64,000 nucleotides of DNA, taken from positions 1-64,000 of the forward strand of contig JAATFB010000060.1 in assembly GCA_015655415.1 (NCBI GenBank), in the 5' to 3' direction. The translations under genes were made by a program, and so were the position numbers. Shown here piece after piece: positions 37,744 through 46,891 of the stretch (its first letter is position 1; each line of letters opens with the position of its first letter). The notes under the pieces are model-generated. The model was not told the origin of the DNA and ran no database searches. It was given only the letters and a program-made list of their open reading frames with translations. Source of the DNA: Actinomycetales bacterium. GTDB lineage: Bacteria > Actinomycetota > Actinomycetes > Actinomycetales > Microbacteriaceae.

Positions 37744-39915
37744 GTGACAAATGAGGGGAGGCTCCCCGGGCTCGACGGCCGCTCCGCGAAACGGTGGCTG
37801 ATCGGGGAACCTCTACCCAGCGAGAAGCTCGAGGGTCAGCTGCTCCCGAAGCACCTCGCACTGCCGATCTTCGCGAGCGACGCCCTCTCCTCCGTGGCCT
37901 ATGCGCCGCAGGAGCTCATGATGGTGCTCCTGGTGGGCGGCGTCGCCCTTCTCGCCACCTCCCCGTGGATCGCGCTGGCGGTCGTGGTGCTCATGCTCAC
38001 GGTCGTCGCCTCGTATCGGCAGCTCGTCAAGGCGTACCCGTCCGGCGGAGGCGACTACGAGGTCGCGCACAAGAACCTCGGCGAGAAGGCAGGCCTCGTC
38101 GTGGCCTCGGCGCTGCTGGTCGACTACGTGATGACCGTGGCCGTCTCGGTGGCGAGCGGAGTGGACAACATCATCTCGGCGCTGCCCATGCTCAGCGGGT
38201 TCCGCGTGGAGCTCGCCGTCGCGTTCGTGGCCCTGATCGCCGCCATCAACCTGCGCGGCGTGCGAGAGGCGAGCAAGGCGTTCGCGATCCCGACGTACGT
38301 CTTCATCTGCAGCATCGGCGTGATGATCGTGACCGCGCTGGTGCGCACGGCGCTCGGCCTCGCACCCGTCGCGGAGTCGGCGCATTATGCGGTCAGGGCC
38401 GAGGGCCTCACCCAGGCGGCGATCGTGCTGCTGCTGCTGCGCGCGTTCTCCAGCGGGTGCTCGGCGCTCACCGGCGTGGAGGCCGTCGCCAACGGAGTTC
38501 CGGCGTTCCGCTCCCCCAAGATCCGCAACGCCCGCACCACGCTGCTCATGATGGGCGGCATCGCCGTGTTCCTGTTCGCCGGCCTCATGGCGGTGTCGCT
38601 CATCGCCGGGGTGCACTACGCCGAGAACCCTTGCGACCTGGTCGGCTGGAAGCAGTGCACCACACAACCGCAGCGCTCGCTGATCGCGCAGCTGGCGTCC
38701 GCTACCTTCGGCAACAACTCCATCCCGTTCTTCGTCGTGCAGGCGGCAACCGCCCTGGTGCTGCTGCTGGCCGCCAACACGGCGTTCAACGGATTCCCGC
38801 TGCTGGGATCCGTGCTCGCCCGGGACTCCTACGCCCCCAAGGCGATGTCGACTCGCGGCGACCGGCTGGTGTTCTCGAACGGGGTCATCGCGCTGGCGCT
38901 GGCGGCGATCATCCTGCTCGTCATCTACCAGGCGAACCTCACCAACCTGATCCAGCTCTACATCATCGGCGTGTTCGTCTCGTTCACGCTCGGGCAGTCG
39001 GGCATGGTGAAGCACTGGGTCACGCTGCTGCGCGACGGCGCACGCGAACGGGTGAGCATCATCCGGTCGCTGTGCATCAACGCGTTCGGGGCCGTGCTGA
39101 CCTTCAGCGTGCTGGTGGTCGTGACGATCACCAAGTTCACGCACGGGGCGTGGCTGGTCTTCATCATGATGCCGGTGCTCTTCCTGCTCATGCTCGGCGT
39201 CAACCGGTACTACCGGGACGTCGCCAAGGAGGTGGAGGTCGACCCGACCACCACCTTCGGCTCCAGCGGCGACCACGCGATCGTGCTGGTCGGCAAGATG
39301 CAGAAGCCGGTGCTGAAGGCTCTGGACTACGCGATCGCGGCCCGGCACCAGTCGATCGAGGCCGTGCACATCTCGGTCGACGAGGACGCCACGGAGCTGC
39401 TCCAGCGGCAATGGCGGGACATGAACATCCACGTGCCGCTCACCATCATCGAGTCGCCCTATCGCGACTTCGGCATACCCCTGATCAAGTACATCAAGCA
39501 ACGGCGCGAGCAGCACGGCTCGGAGGTCACCACCGTCTACCTGCCCCAGTACATCGTCGGACACTGGTGGGAGGCCTTCCTGCACAACCATCGTGCACGC
39601 CGCATCTCGAAGCAGCTCATGCTCGTGCACGGCGTGATGATCGCCCTCGTGCCGTGGCTGCTCGACTCGTCCGAGGTCATCTACGGCCGCCGCTCGCGTC
39701 CGCTGCCCGGGCAGGACCGCCGTGGCGAGCCGATCCGCGCCATCCCCCGCCGTCCGTTGGCGCCCGCCGCCCCGACCGGCGCCTGGCGAGGCAGGCGGGA
39801 GGCACGGTCCGAGACGTCCCCCATCGGCGACGCCACGGGCGCCGCATCGTCCTCCAGCGCGACGGAGCGCACCCGCAACGGCGAGAAGCCCGCCGCGCAC
39901 ACGGGACGGCACTGA
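37744..39915 (+). CDS. APC-family permease
   Basis: LPIFASDALSSVAYAPQE...YPSGGGDYEVAHKNLGEKAGLV, about 12 TM; GTG start. Confidence 0.9.
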   Translation: MTNEGRLPGLDGRSAKRWLIGEPLPSEKLEGQLLPKHLALPIFASDALSSVAYAPQELMMVLLVGGVALLATSPWIALAVVVLMLTVVASYRQLVKAYPSGGGDYEVAHKNLGEKAGLVVASALLVDYVMTVAVSVASGVDNIISALPMLSGFRVELAVAFVALIAAINLRGVREASKAFAIPTYVFICSIGVMIVTALVRTALGLAPVAESAHYAVRAEGLTQAAIVLLLLRAFSSGCSALTGVEAVANGVPAFRSPKIRNARTTLLMMGGIAVFLFAGLMAVSLIAGVHYAENPCDLVGWKQCTTQPQRSLIAQLASATFGNNSIPFFVVQAATALVLLLAANTAFNGFPLLGSVLARDSYAPKAMSTRGDRLVFSNGVIALALAAIILLVIYQANLTNLIQLYIIGVFVSFTLGQSGMVKHWVTLLRDGARERVSIIRSLCINAFGAVLTFSVLVVVTITKFTHGAWLVFIMMPVLFLLMLGVNRYYRDVAKEVEVDPTTTFGSSGDHAIVLVGKMQKPVLKALDYAIAARHQSIEAVHISVDEDATELLQRQWRDMNIHVPLTIIESPYRDFGIPLIKYIKQRREQHGSEVTTVYLPQYIVGHWWEAFLHNHRARRISKQLMLVHGVMIALVPWLLDSSEVIYGRRSRPLPGQDRRGEPIRAIPRRPLAPAAPTGAWRGRREARSETSPIGDATGAASSSSATERTRNGEKPAAHTGRH

Positions 39916-40100
39916 CGGGCGCCTTCCACGACCGCGTGAGCGACGATCGAGCTCACGACGCGTCGGGCACGACCGCGGAACGCGCGAAGCGGACCCCCGG
40001 CCGCGACGTCACGACACGGTGCCGCGGAGCATCCGGGCCCGAGGCGACGAGGTCGAGCACGGCGTCCGCGACCTCGTCGAACGGATCGAGGCTGGAGGGG

Positions 40101-41231
40101 TCAGAGCAGGGCCATGATCTGACGGGCGATGACACGTCCGGAACGGTTCGCCCCCATCGTCGACGCGTACGGTCCGTAACCGGCCAGGAACACGCGCGGG
40201 TCCGTCCACGCCTGCCCGGACTCCACGGTCACTCCGCCCGCCTTCTCCCGCAGCCGCAGCGGAGCCAAGTGGCGCAGCTCAGGTCGGAAGCCGGTGGCCC
40301 AGATGATGGCATCCGCCGATGTGAACGAGCCGTCGGGCCAGCGCACCCCGCCCGGCTCGATCGAGGCGAACATGGGACGCTCCCGGAGCAGACCGCGCGC
40401 TATGCCAGCGGCCACCCGGCGCGTCAGGGGCACACCGGTCGAGCTCACGATGCTGGGCAGGGCGCGGCCGGCGCGCGCCGCTGCATCCGCGTCCCGCACC
40501 GCGGCGACGCCGCCCTCGATGGTCTGAGCCCGCGCGGTGCTGAAGTCGACGGGCCGCCGTGACGCCCACGAGACGGATGCCGCGACGTCCTCCAGCTCCA
40601 GCACAAAGCCGACCGCGCTCGTGCCGCCGCCCACCACCACCACGTCCTGGCCGCGGAACTCCTCTGCGGAGACGTAGCCGTTGGTGTGCACATGCCGCCC
40701 CCGGAATGTGTTCGCACCCGGGTAGTAGGGAATGAAGGGGGCTCCCCAGGTCCCAGTCGCGTTGACGAGCAGCCGTGTGACGGTCTCGCCCTCGGTGTGC
40801 CGCAGCGCGAGATCGGCGCCGCGGTTCTCCACCGCCACGACCTCGACCGGCCTGTGCACCCGCAGGTCGAAGTGTTCCTCGTAGCGCCGGTAGTAGCCCG
40901 CGACGATGTCCTTGGCGGGCAGCGTGCGGTCGGCGGTCTCGAAGCTGATGCCGAGCTCGGACATCCCGGGCAGGTCGTTCACGTGATGCGCGCTCCCGAG
41001 ACGCAGGGCATCCCACCGGAACTGCCACGCCCCGCCTGTTCCCGGCCCCCGGTCCACGACGGTGAAGTCGACGTCGGGCTCCAGCTGGAAGCGACGCAGA
41101 TAATACGCGACCGCGAGCCCGGCTTGACCGGCTCCCACGACCGCCACCTGAACGCGTCCGGGCACTGGAGACACGGTCCATACCATCACGGATCGCTGGG
41201 AACCGGGGCCCGGGGCGGCGGGGGCCTGCAT
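40101..41231 (-). CDS. Flavin-containing monooxygenase-like FAD/NAD(P)-binding oxidoreductase
   Basis: VAVVGAGQAGLAVAYYLRRF and VVVVGGGTSAVGFVLEL dinucleotide motifs. Confidence 0.87.
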   Translation of the reverse strand: MQAPAAPGPGSQRSVMVWTVSPVPGRVQVAVVGAGQAGLAVAYYLRRFQLEPDVDFTVVDRGPGTGGAWQFRWDALRLGSAHHVNDLPGMSELGISFETADRTLPAKDIVAGYYRRYEEHFDLRVHRPVEVVAVENRGADLALRHTEGETVTRLLVNATGTWGAPFIPYYPGANTFRGRHVHTNGYVSAEEFRGQDVVVVGGGTSAVGFVLELEDVAASVSWASRRPVDFSTARAQTIEGGVAAVRDADAAARAGRALPSIVSSTGVPLTRRVAAGIARGLLRERPMFASIEPGGVRWPDGSFTSADAIIWATGFRPELRHLAPLRLREKAGGVTVESGQAWTDPRVFLAGYGPYASTMGANRSGRVIARQIMALL

Positions 41232-41319
41232 GCTAAACTCGGCGCTAGTTTTCGTTTCCCATTCCAAAGTCCCGAGTGAGCACGTCAGCCCCGGGCCTGG
41301 CATCGTGAGGGGGTCTCGC

Positions 41320-41517
41320 ATGGGGCGCGGCCGTCAGAAGGCAAAACACACCAAGATCGCTCGCGAGTTGAAGTCGTACAGCCCTGCTGTCGACTACGAC
41401 AAGCTGGAGCAGGAGCTGACCGGGCACTCGTCTCACGATGACCCGTATGCGGCGTGGGCCGACTACGACCCGGATGCCGCCGACGGCTTCGAGCATCAGG
41501 AGCGTTCCGCGGGCTGA
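41320..41517 (+). CDS. DUF3073-family small protein
   Basis: MGRGRQKAKHTKIARELKSYSPAVDYDKLEQELTG...DPYAAWADYDPD. Confidence 0.9.
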   Translation: MGRGRQKAKHTKIARELKSYSPAVDYDKLEQELTGHSSHDDPYAAWADYDPDAADGFEHQERSAG

Positions 41518-41532
41518 GCGGAATCCCCGATC

Positions 41533-41565
41533 GACGCGCACCCCTCCGGGTGCGCGTCTTTGTTG
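41533..41565 (+). terminator. Rho-independent terminator after DUF3073 gene
   Basis: GACGCGCACCC-CTCC-GGGTGCGCGTC then TTTGTTG. Confidence 0.85.
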
Positions 41566-41580
41566 TGGAACATCATGGCC

Positions 41581-41622
41581 CGAACCCGAACCCGAACCCG
41601 AACCCGAACCCGAACCCGAACC
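41581..41622. repeat. Hexanucleotide tandem array (CGAACC)x7
   Basis: Seven consecutive perfect copies. Confidence 0.95.
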
Positions 41623-41630
41623 GGGTAGCC

Positions 41631-41768
41631 GAACCGAGGCCGGCTCCTGAGCACCCGACGTCTCCGAAGGACATACCCGCATCCGAACCCCGATGACGTT
41701 CGAGACGACACATGTCCTCCGGAACGGCCACCACCCGACCATCGGCCCTCGGGTCGTCCCCGATCCGG
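41631..41768. repeat. Dispersed intergenic repeat, copy 1
   Basis: 138 bp, one mismatch against copy 2 by eye. Confidence 0.9.
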
Positions 41769-41849
41769 AACGGCCGCCGGATCCGGGCAGTCAGTTCCCC
41801 ACCGTCCTTCACCCCCGACCGACGGCCCCGTCAGACCGTCCGAGGTCCC

Positions 41850-41987
41850 GAACCGAGGCCGGCTCCTGAGCACCCGACGTCTCCGAAGGACATACCCGCA
41901 CCCGAACCCCGATGACGTTCGAGACGACACATGTCCTCCGGAACGGCCACCACCCGACCATCGGCCCTCGGGTCGTCCCCGATCCGG
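41850..41987. repeat. Dispersed intergenic repeat, copy 2
   Basis: Direct repeat of 41631-41768, offset 219 bp. Confidence 0.9.
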
Positions 41988-41994
41988 CGAGCCG

Positions 41995-42627
41995 TCACAG
42001 CCACCCGTTGGCGGACGCCTGCGCAACCGCGTCCGCCCGGTTCCGCGCGCCCGTCTTGCCGATCGCCGCGGACAGGTGATTGCGCACGGTTCCCTCGGAG
42101 AGGCCGACGTCCCGCGCGATCTCGTTGACGGTTCCGCCCCGGGCGGCGATCCGGAGCACCTCCGTCTCGCGCTGAGTGAGCGGCGACGCCCCGGACGCCA
42201 GCGACTCGGCGGCGAGGGCCGGATCCACGACGCGCAGTCCCTGCGCCACACGACGCACCGCGTCGGCCAGCTGGGCCGCCGGCGTGTCCTTCACGACGAA
42301 CCCGCTCGCGCCCGCCTCCATCGCCCGGCGCAGGTACCCGGGTCGCCCGAACGTCGTGACGATCAGCGAACGGCACTGCGGCAAAGTGCGGTGCAGCAGC
42401 CGTGCCGCGGCAAGACCGTCGAGCCCCGGCATCTCCACGTCGATCAGGGCGACCTGCGCGGCGGAGTCTCGCGCCGCATCCAGCACCTCGTCGCCCCGGC
42501 CCACCTGGGCGACGACGGCGAGGTCCGACTCGAGCTCGAGCAGTGCGGCGAGCGCGCCGCGCACCAGCGCCTGATCGTCGGCAAGCAGCACCCGGATCGG
42601 CTCGGTCATGTCCCGGCCCCCGCCCAC
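41995..42627 (-). CDS. LuxR/NarL-type response regulator
   Basis: IRVLLADDQALVRGALAALLE, LIDVEMPGLDGL, LTQRETEVLRIAARGGTVNEIARDVGLSEGTVRNHL. Confidence 0.93.
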   Translation of the reverse strand: MGGGRDMTEPIRVLLADDQALVRGALAALLELESDLAVVAQVGRGDEVLDAARDSAAQVALIDVEMPGLDGLAAARLLHRTLPQCRSLIVTTFGRPGYLRRAMEAGASGFVVKDTPAAQLADAVRRVAQGLRVVDPALAAESLASGASPLTQRETEVLRIAARGGTVNEIARDVGLSEGTVRNHLSAAIGKTGARNRADAVAQASANGWL

Positions 42628-43883
42628 GGGCCGGACGGCCGGCTCGCACCACGTCCAGGAACGCGCACAGCGACGATCGTGCCGCCGCCGTCGCCGGGCT
42701 CGATGGAGACCGCACCTCCGACCCGGCGGGCGCGTTCCCTGATCCCCGCGACGCCGTGACCGGAGGTCGCGATCTCGGACATCCCGCGGCCGTCATCGCC
42801 GATGATGATCGCCCGGCGCTCCAGCGCCACCCAGCAGTTGCGGGCCCGCGCATGGCGCACCACGTTCGTGACGGACTCGCGCAGCACCCACGCGAAGGTC
42901 TCGCGGAGCTCCGGGGCGACCACCTCGGGAGATGCCGGCAGGTGCGGCGTGACATCCGCAGCGACGAGTGCCGCGTGGGCGGCCGACAACTCGGTCCCCA
43001 GGCTCATCGCGCGATACCCGGCGACCGACGCCCGCAGGTCGGCCAGCGCCGAACGGGTCAACCGCTCGATGTCGGCGAGCTCGTGTTCCGCCCGGTCCGG
43101 ATCGCGTCGGAGGAGCTTGCGCGCGAGCTCGCTCTTGACGGTCACGACGGTGAGCGAATGCCCGAGGACGTCGTGCATGTCACGGGCGAAGCGCTCGCGC
43201 TCGTCGACCACGGCGAGCCTGGCGATCTCGCTCTGCGCATCCCTGAGCCTCTGCACCGCCTGGATCTGCTTGGAGAACGCGAACATCATGATCCCGATGG
43301 ATGCCGTGAGCGCGAGCGCGTACCAGTCGTCGGCGAACGTGCCCGCCACGCCGATCACGATCAGCTGAGCGAGCAGCACCGTGCAGATTGTCGAGGCGAA
43401 GAACGGCAGAGGGTGCCAGCTCATCGCCGCCATGACCGGCAGATAGATCCACAGCCAGACCGTGTTCACGCCGATGAACGGGATCGTGAGGCACGTCGCC
43501 GCGACGAAGACGAGATAGCCGATCGCGGTGACGAGCCATGAGCGTCCCCAGGTCAGCGGCGGAAGAACGAGGTAGATCACGGCGACCAGAGCGATGAGCA
43601 CGGTCAGGAGCGTCGCCGAGGGCACATCGGGTCGGTTCGTCCAGACGATGCCGACCGGGATGCCGAGATAGACGATCCCCCAGACGGAACCCCAGTACCA
43701 CCGCCTCGCTCGGGGGTGGGCGAGTCGGGCACGAGCGTCCGCCCAGCGCGACGCGCTCCGGCCGGCCCCGGTGGCGTTGCCGTGCGGCGCGTGGCGGGGC
43801 GGTGATCCCGCATCGGTGCCGGGCGCGTCCGGGTCTGCGGTCGGAGGCGTTGTCACGCTGCTCAGCGTAGGCGTCGTGGTCAC
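42606..43883 (-). CDS. Sensor histidine kinase (HisKA_3 type)
   Basis: ERERFARDMHDVLGHSLTVVTVKSELA and GDDGRGMSEIATSGHGVAGIRERARRVGG. Confidence 0.92.
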   Translation of the reverse strand: MTTTPTLSSVTTPPTADPDAPGTDAGSPPRHAPHGNATGAGRSASRWADARARLAHPRARRWYWGSVWGIVYLGIPVGIVWTNRPDVPSATLLTVLIALVAVIYLVLPPLTWGRSWLVTAIGYLVFVAATCLTIPFIGVNTVWLWIYLPVMAAMSWHPLPFFASTICTVLLAQLIVIGVAGTFADDWYALALTASIGIMMFAFSKQIQAVQRLRDAQSEIARLAVVDERERFARDMHDVLGHSLTVVTVKSELARKLLRRDPDRAEHELADIERLTRSALADLRASVAGYRAMSLGTELSAAHAALVAADVTPHLPASPEVVAPELRETFAWVLRESVTNVVRHARARNCWVALERRAIIIGDDGRGMSEIATSGHGVAGIRERARRVGGAVSIEPGDGGGTIVAVRVPGRGASRPSGPWAGAGT

Positions 43884-44623
43884 TGCCGCGCCGCGTCGCG
43901 ACGGTAGCGCCAGACGATGAAGGCTCCCAGCACCACCGTCCACGCCAGCAGCACGAGGGCCGGCTCGAGCACGTCGCCGCCCAGGCGCGCGCCCATCTGA
44001 CCGAGACGGTTGAGCCAATACGACGGCACGATCTGCGCGACGTCCTTCATCCACACCGGAAGAACGGACAGCGGAACCCACAGGCCGCCGAGAATCGCCA
44101 TGCCGAAGAAGACCACCATGAACAGCGGCTGCGCGAACTGCGGCCTGGCGAACTGCCCGATCAGCACCGCGATCAAGGCGAACGGGATGACCCCGAGCCA
44201 CAGCCCGAGCGCGGCCATCGCCCACGCTGCCGGGCTCAGCGACGCGTGGAAGACGATCACCGAGACGACGATCAGTGCGACGATGCTCACCAGCGCGACG
44301 ACCAGGGCGGCGACGACCTTCGAGACCAGATAGCCCATTCCCGTCAGCGGGGTCAGCCGCAGCTGACGGTTCCAGCCGACGGAGCGCTCGGTCACGATCG
44401 CGAAGGCCTGGCCCAGGGCGGCCATCATCCCGCCGTAACCGGCCATCTGCACGGTGGTGACGACGATCCAGGGCAGCCCGGTCACGTTGTCGAACTGGCC
44501 ACCCGAGCCGTAGATGCCGCCGAAGAGCAGCAGCATGACGAGCGGCACGGCGAACGTGAAGATCGTGCTCCTGACGTTCTTGAGCTGGCGGAGGGACTCC
44601 AGTCGCAGGTACGCGATGCTCAC
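43880..44623 (-). CDS. ABC-2 type exporter permease
   Basis: 248 aa, 6 TM, PLVMLLLFGGIYGSGG...GILGGLWVPLSVLP-type region. Confidence 0.87.
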   Translation of the reverse strand: MSIAYLRLESLRQLKNVRSTIFTFAVPLVMLLLFGGIYGSGGQFDNVTGLPWIVVTTVQMAGYGGMMAALGQAFAIVTERSVGWNRQLRLTPLTGMGYLVSKVVAALVVALVSIVALIVVSVIVFHASLSPAAWAMAALGLWLGVIPFALIAVLIGQFARPQFAQPLFMVVFFGMAILGGLWVPLSVLPVWMKDVAQIVPSYWLNRLGQMGARLGGDVLEPALVLLAWTVVLGAFIVWRYRRDAARQ

Positions 44624-45696
44624 GAGAGGCCTCCGATCGCGGGGCGGGTGGCGATCCGCGGGCCCCGCTCGTGCGCCCGCGGGTCGATTCCGTCGAAACC
44701 CGCACGCCCCGCACCGGCCTCGACAGGCTCGACCGACGGCATCACCCGCGGGCCCGCACCGGCCTCGACAGGCTCGACCGACGGCGTCACGGTGAGCGCG
44801 AGGAAGGCGTCGTCCATCGAGTGCGCGGTGACCTCGATGTCGTGGACGTCGTCGTGGTGCGATAACAAGGTGCGCAGGGCGGCGTCGGACTCGTCGCTGA
44901 CCAGGGTGAGCACGTCGCCGCGGTGTTCGAGACTCCGCACGCCCGGCAGCTCTCGCAGCTCCGCCTCGACCTCCGCCGTCCATGCGAAGTCGAATGAGGC
45001 CCGGATTCGACGGCCCGACACCACCGCCTTCACCTCGCCCGGCGTCCCGTCGGCGACGACACGGCCGGCGGCCATCATGACGATGCGGTCGGCGTACGCG
45101 TCGGCCTCGTCGAGATAGTGGGTGGCGAAGACCACGGTGCGTCCGGCATCCGTGAACTCGCGCATGGACTGCCAGAATGCGCGCCGCGCCTCCACGTCCA
45201 TCGCCGCGGTCGGCTCATCGAGGACGAGCAGGTCGGGATCGGAGACGATCGCGACGGCGAACCGCGCCCGCTGCATCTGACCTCCGGAGAGCCTGCTCAC
45301 CCGTTGCCTTGCGATCTCCGTGCACCCGGCGCGCTCCAGCGCCTCCCAGACGGGGAGCGGATGCCGGTGCGCCGCGGCGATCAGCGCGACCGACTGCGCG
45401 ACCGTCATGGTCGGCAGCAGCGCTCCGCCCTGCAGCATCGCGCCGACACGACCCGCGACGATCGCTTCGCGAGGCTGCCCGCCGAACAGCGCGGCGCTTC
45501 CCGAGGCCGGGTCGGCGAGTCCGAGCGCGAGATCGATCGTCGTCGACTTGCCGGCGCCGTTCGGGCCGAGCAGTGCGACGACCTCGCCAGATTGGATGGT
45601 CAGGTCGATCCCGTCGACCGCGGCAAGAGCTCCGAACGTCTTGCGCAGGTCCGTCAGGCGGATGGCTGGAGCGTGAGTGGTGGATGTGGCGTTCAC
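44620..45696 (-). CDS. ABC exporter ATP-binding protein with repeat-derived C-terminal tail
   Basis: LLGPNGAGKSTTIDL, RLSGGQMQRARFAVAIVSDPDLLVLDEPTAAMD; C-terminus contains PSVEPVEAGAG twice. Confidence 0.92.
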   Translation of the reverse strand: MNATSTTHAPAIRLTDLRKTFGALAAVDGIDLTIQSGEVVALLGPNGAGKSTTIDLALGLADPASGSAALFGGQPREAIVAGRVGAMLQGGALLPTMTVAQSVALIAAAHRHPLPVWEALERAGCTEIARQRVSRLSGGQMQRARFAVAIVSDPDLLVLDEPTAAMDVEARRAFWQSMREFTDAGRTVVFATHYLDEADAYADRIVMMAAGRVVADGTPGEVKAVVSGRRIRASFDFAWTAEVEAELRELPGVRSLEHRGDVLTLVSDESDAALRTLLSHHDDVHDIEVTAHSMDDAFLALTVTPSVEPVEAGAGPRVMPSVEPVEAGAGRAGFDGIDPRAHERGPRIATRPAIGGLS

Positions 45697-45790
45697 CTCT
45701 CCATCGAAGCCGCGCGGGGACGTGCGCGCCTCGGCCGCGCATCATCGGAGGTCCGTGACATCTGTCATGGAACCCGGGCCGCGCTCCCGA

Positions 45791-45869
45791 ACACCCGACG
45801 TCTCCGAAGGACATACCCGCACCCGAACCCCGATGACGTTCGAGACGACACATGTCCTCCGGAACGGCC
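45791..45869. repeat. Dispersed intergenic repeat, copy 3 (core)
   Basis: CACCCGACGTCTCCGAAGGACATACCCGCACCCGAACCCCGATGACGTTCGAGACGACACATGTCCTCCGGAACGGCC, as in copies 1 and 2. Confidence 0.88.
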
Positions 45870-45966
45870 GCCGGACCCAAACCTTCGGTTCCTCCGGCCG
45901 GATGGCTGGAGGAACCGATGCCGTGCGCACACTGCCATTGGAGAACGAGCCTGCGCGCCTCGCCTC

Positions 45967-46719
45967 TCACAGCGGGCGGCCGTCGACCCCCGAGACCACC
46001 AGGTCGGCCCGCCCGCGTGAGGCCTCGACCAGGCGGGCATTGGCGCCGTCCACATCGCGTGCCCACGCCGTGGCCGCCTCTCGGGTGCGGCCGTACCGCA
46101 CGTGGCGGGCTATCAACCGCCTCTCACGCTCGTGCTCCGGCGTCGCGCAGAACCAGGCGGCGTCCAGTCGCGAACGCACGCCCGACCAGGGGTCGCGATC
46201 CACCAGCAGATAGTTGCCCTCGACGACGACGAGGCGAGCCGACGGGTCCACCGGGATCGCGCCCACCACCCCCTCGTCGACCGAGCGGTCGAAGCCTGGG
46301 GCGTAGACCACGTGGCCGGTCTCGGCACGCAGCCGGTCGAGGAGGCTGAGGAAGCCCCAGCCGTCGAAGGTCTCGATCGCGCCCTTCCGATCGCGCAGGC
46401 CGAGGCGGGCGAGAGTGGAATTGGCGAGGTGGAAGCCGTCCATCGGCACGCACGCCGCGAATCCCGGACGGGCCCGGTTGATCCGGTCCACTAGGGCCCG
46501 CGCGAGGGTGGTCTTCCCGCTGCCCGGGCTCCCGGCGATGCCGAGCAGAGCCCGGGCAGCGCCCGGCTGCCCGAGGCCGTCGAGTCGCGCGACGAGCAGG
46601 TCGAGCGGGTCGGAGGCGCGTGGGGAGCGCGTCGGATGCGCGGAGCCCGCTCGGGGACCGGTCGCACCGACCCCGGCCGGTCGCGCGTCCCCGGCATCAG
46701 CAGAGCGTGTGGCCGCCAT
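45967..46719 (-). CDS. P-loop nucleoside/sugar kinase-like protein (uridine kinase/PanK fold)
   Basis: LLGIAGSPGSGKTTLARAL, CVPMDGFHLANSTLARLGLRDRKGAIETFD. Confidence 0.85.
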   Translation of the reverse strand: MAATRSADAGDARPAGVGATGPRAGSAHPTRSPRASDPLDLLVARLDGLGQPGAARALLGIAGSPGSGKTTLARALVDRINRARPGFAACVPMDGFHLANSTLARLGLRDRKGAIETFDGWGFLSLLDRLRAETGHVVYAPGFDRSVDEGVVGAIPVDPSARLVVVEGNYLLVDRDPWSGVRSRLDAAWFCATPEHERERRLIARHVRYGRTREAATAWARDVDGANARLVEASRGRADLVVSGVDGRPL

Positions 46720-46873
46720 CGAACACCATTATCGAACCCGTGACGAGTGAGGAGGCCGCCGAGGCCGGGTGGATGAGGGTCGGCACGATGAGCGCGGGTC
46801 CGATCCCGCGGCTCCCGTCGGTCACCAGGGCTCGCTCCCCGGTGGGGTCGTGCCGTTCGAGCACGGTCGTCAT
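46697..46873 (-). pseudogene. Internally deleted SDR gene: N-terminal and C-terminal ends fused in frame
   Basis: Manual translation: MTTVLERHDPTGERALVTDGSRGIGPALIVPTLIHPASAASSLVTGSIMVFDGGHTLC*. Confidence 0.7.
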
Positions 46874-46891
46874 CTCCTGGTCTCCTCGGTC

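Noticed and set aside
41092-41110. Extra operator-like string TAATACGCG near 41.1 kb
   Set aside because: Inside the FMO-like coding sequence, lacks the full GTAATAC core and dyad arms.
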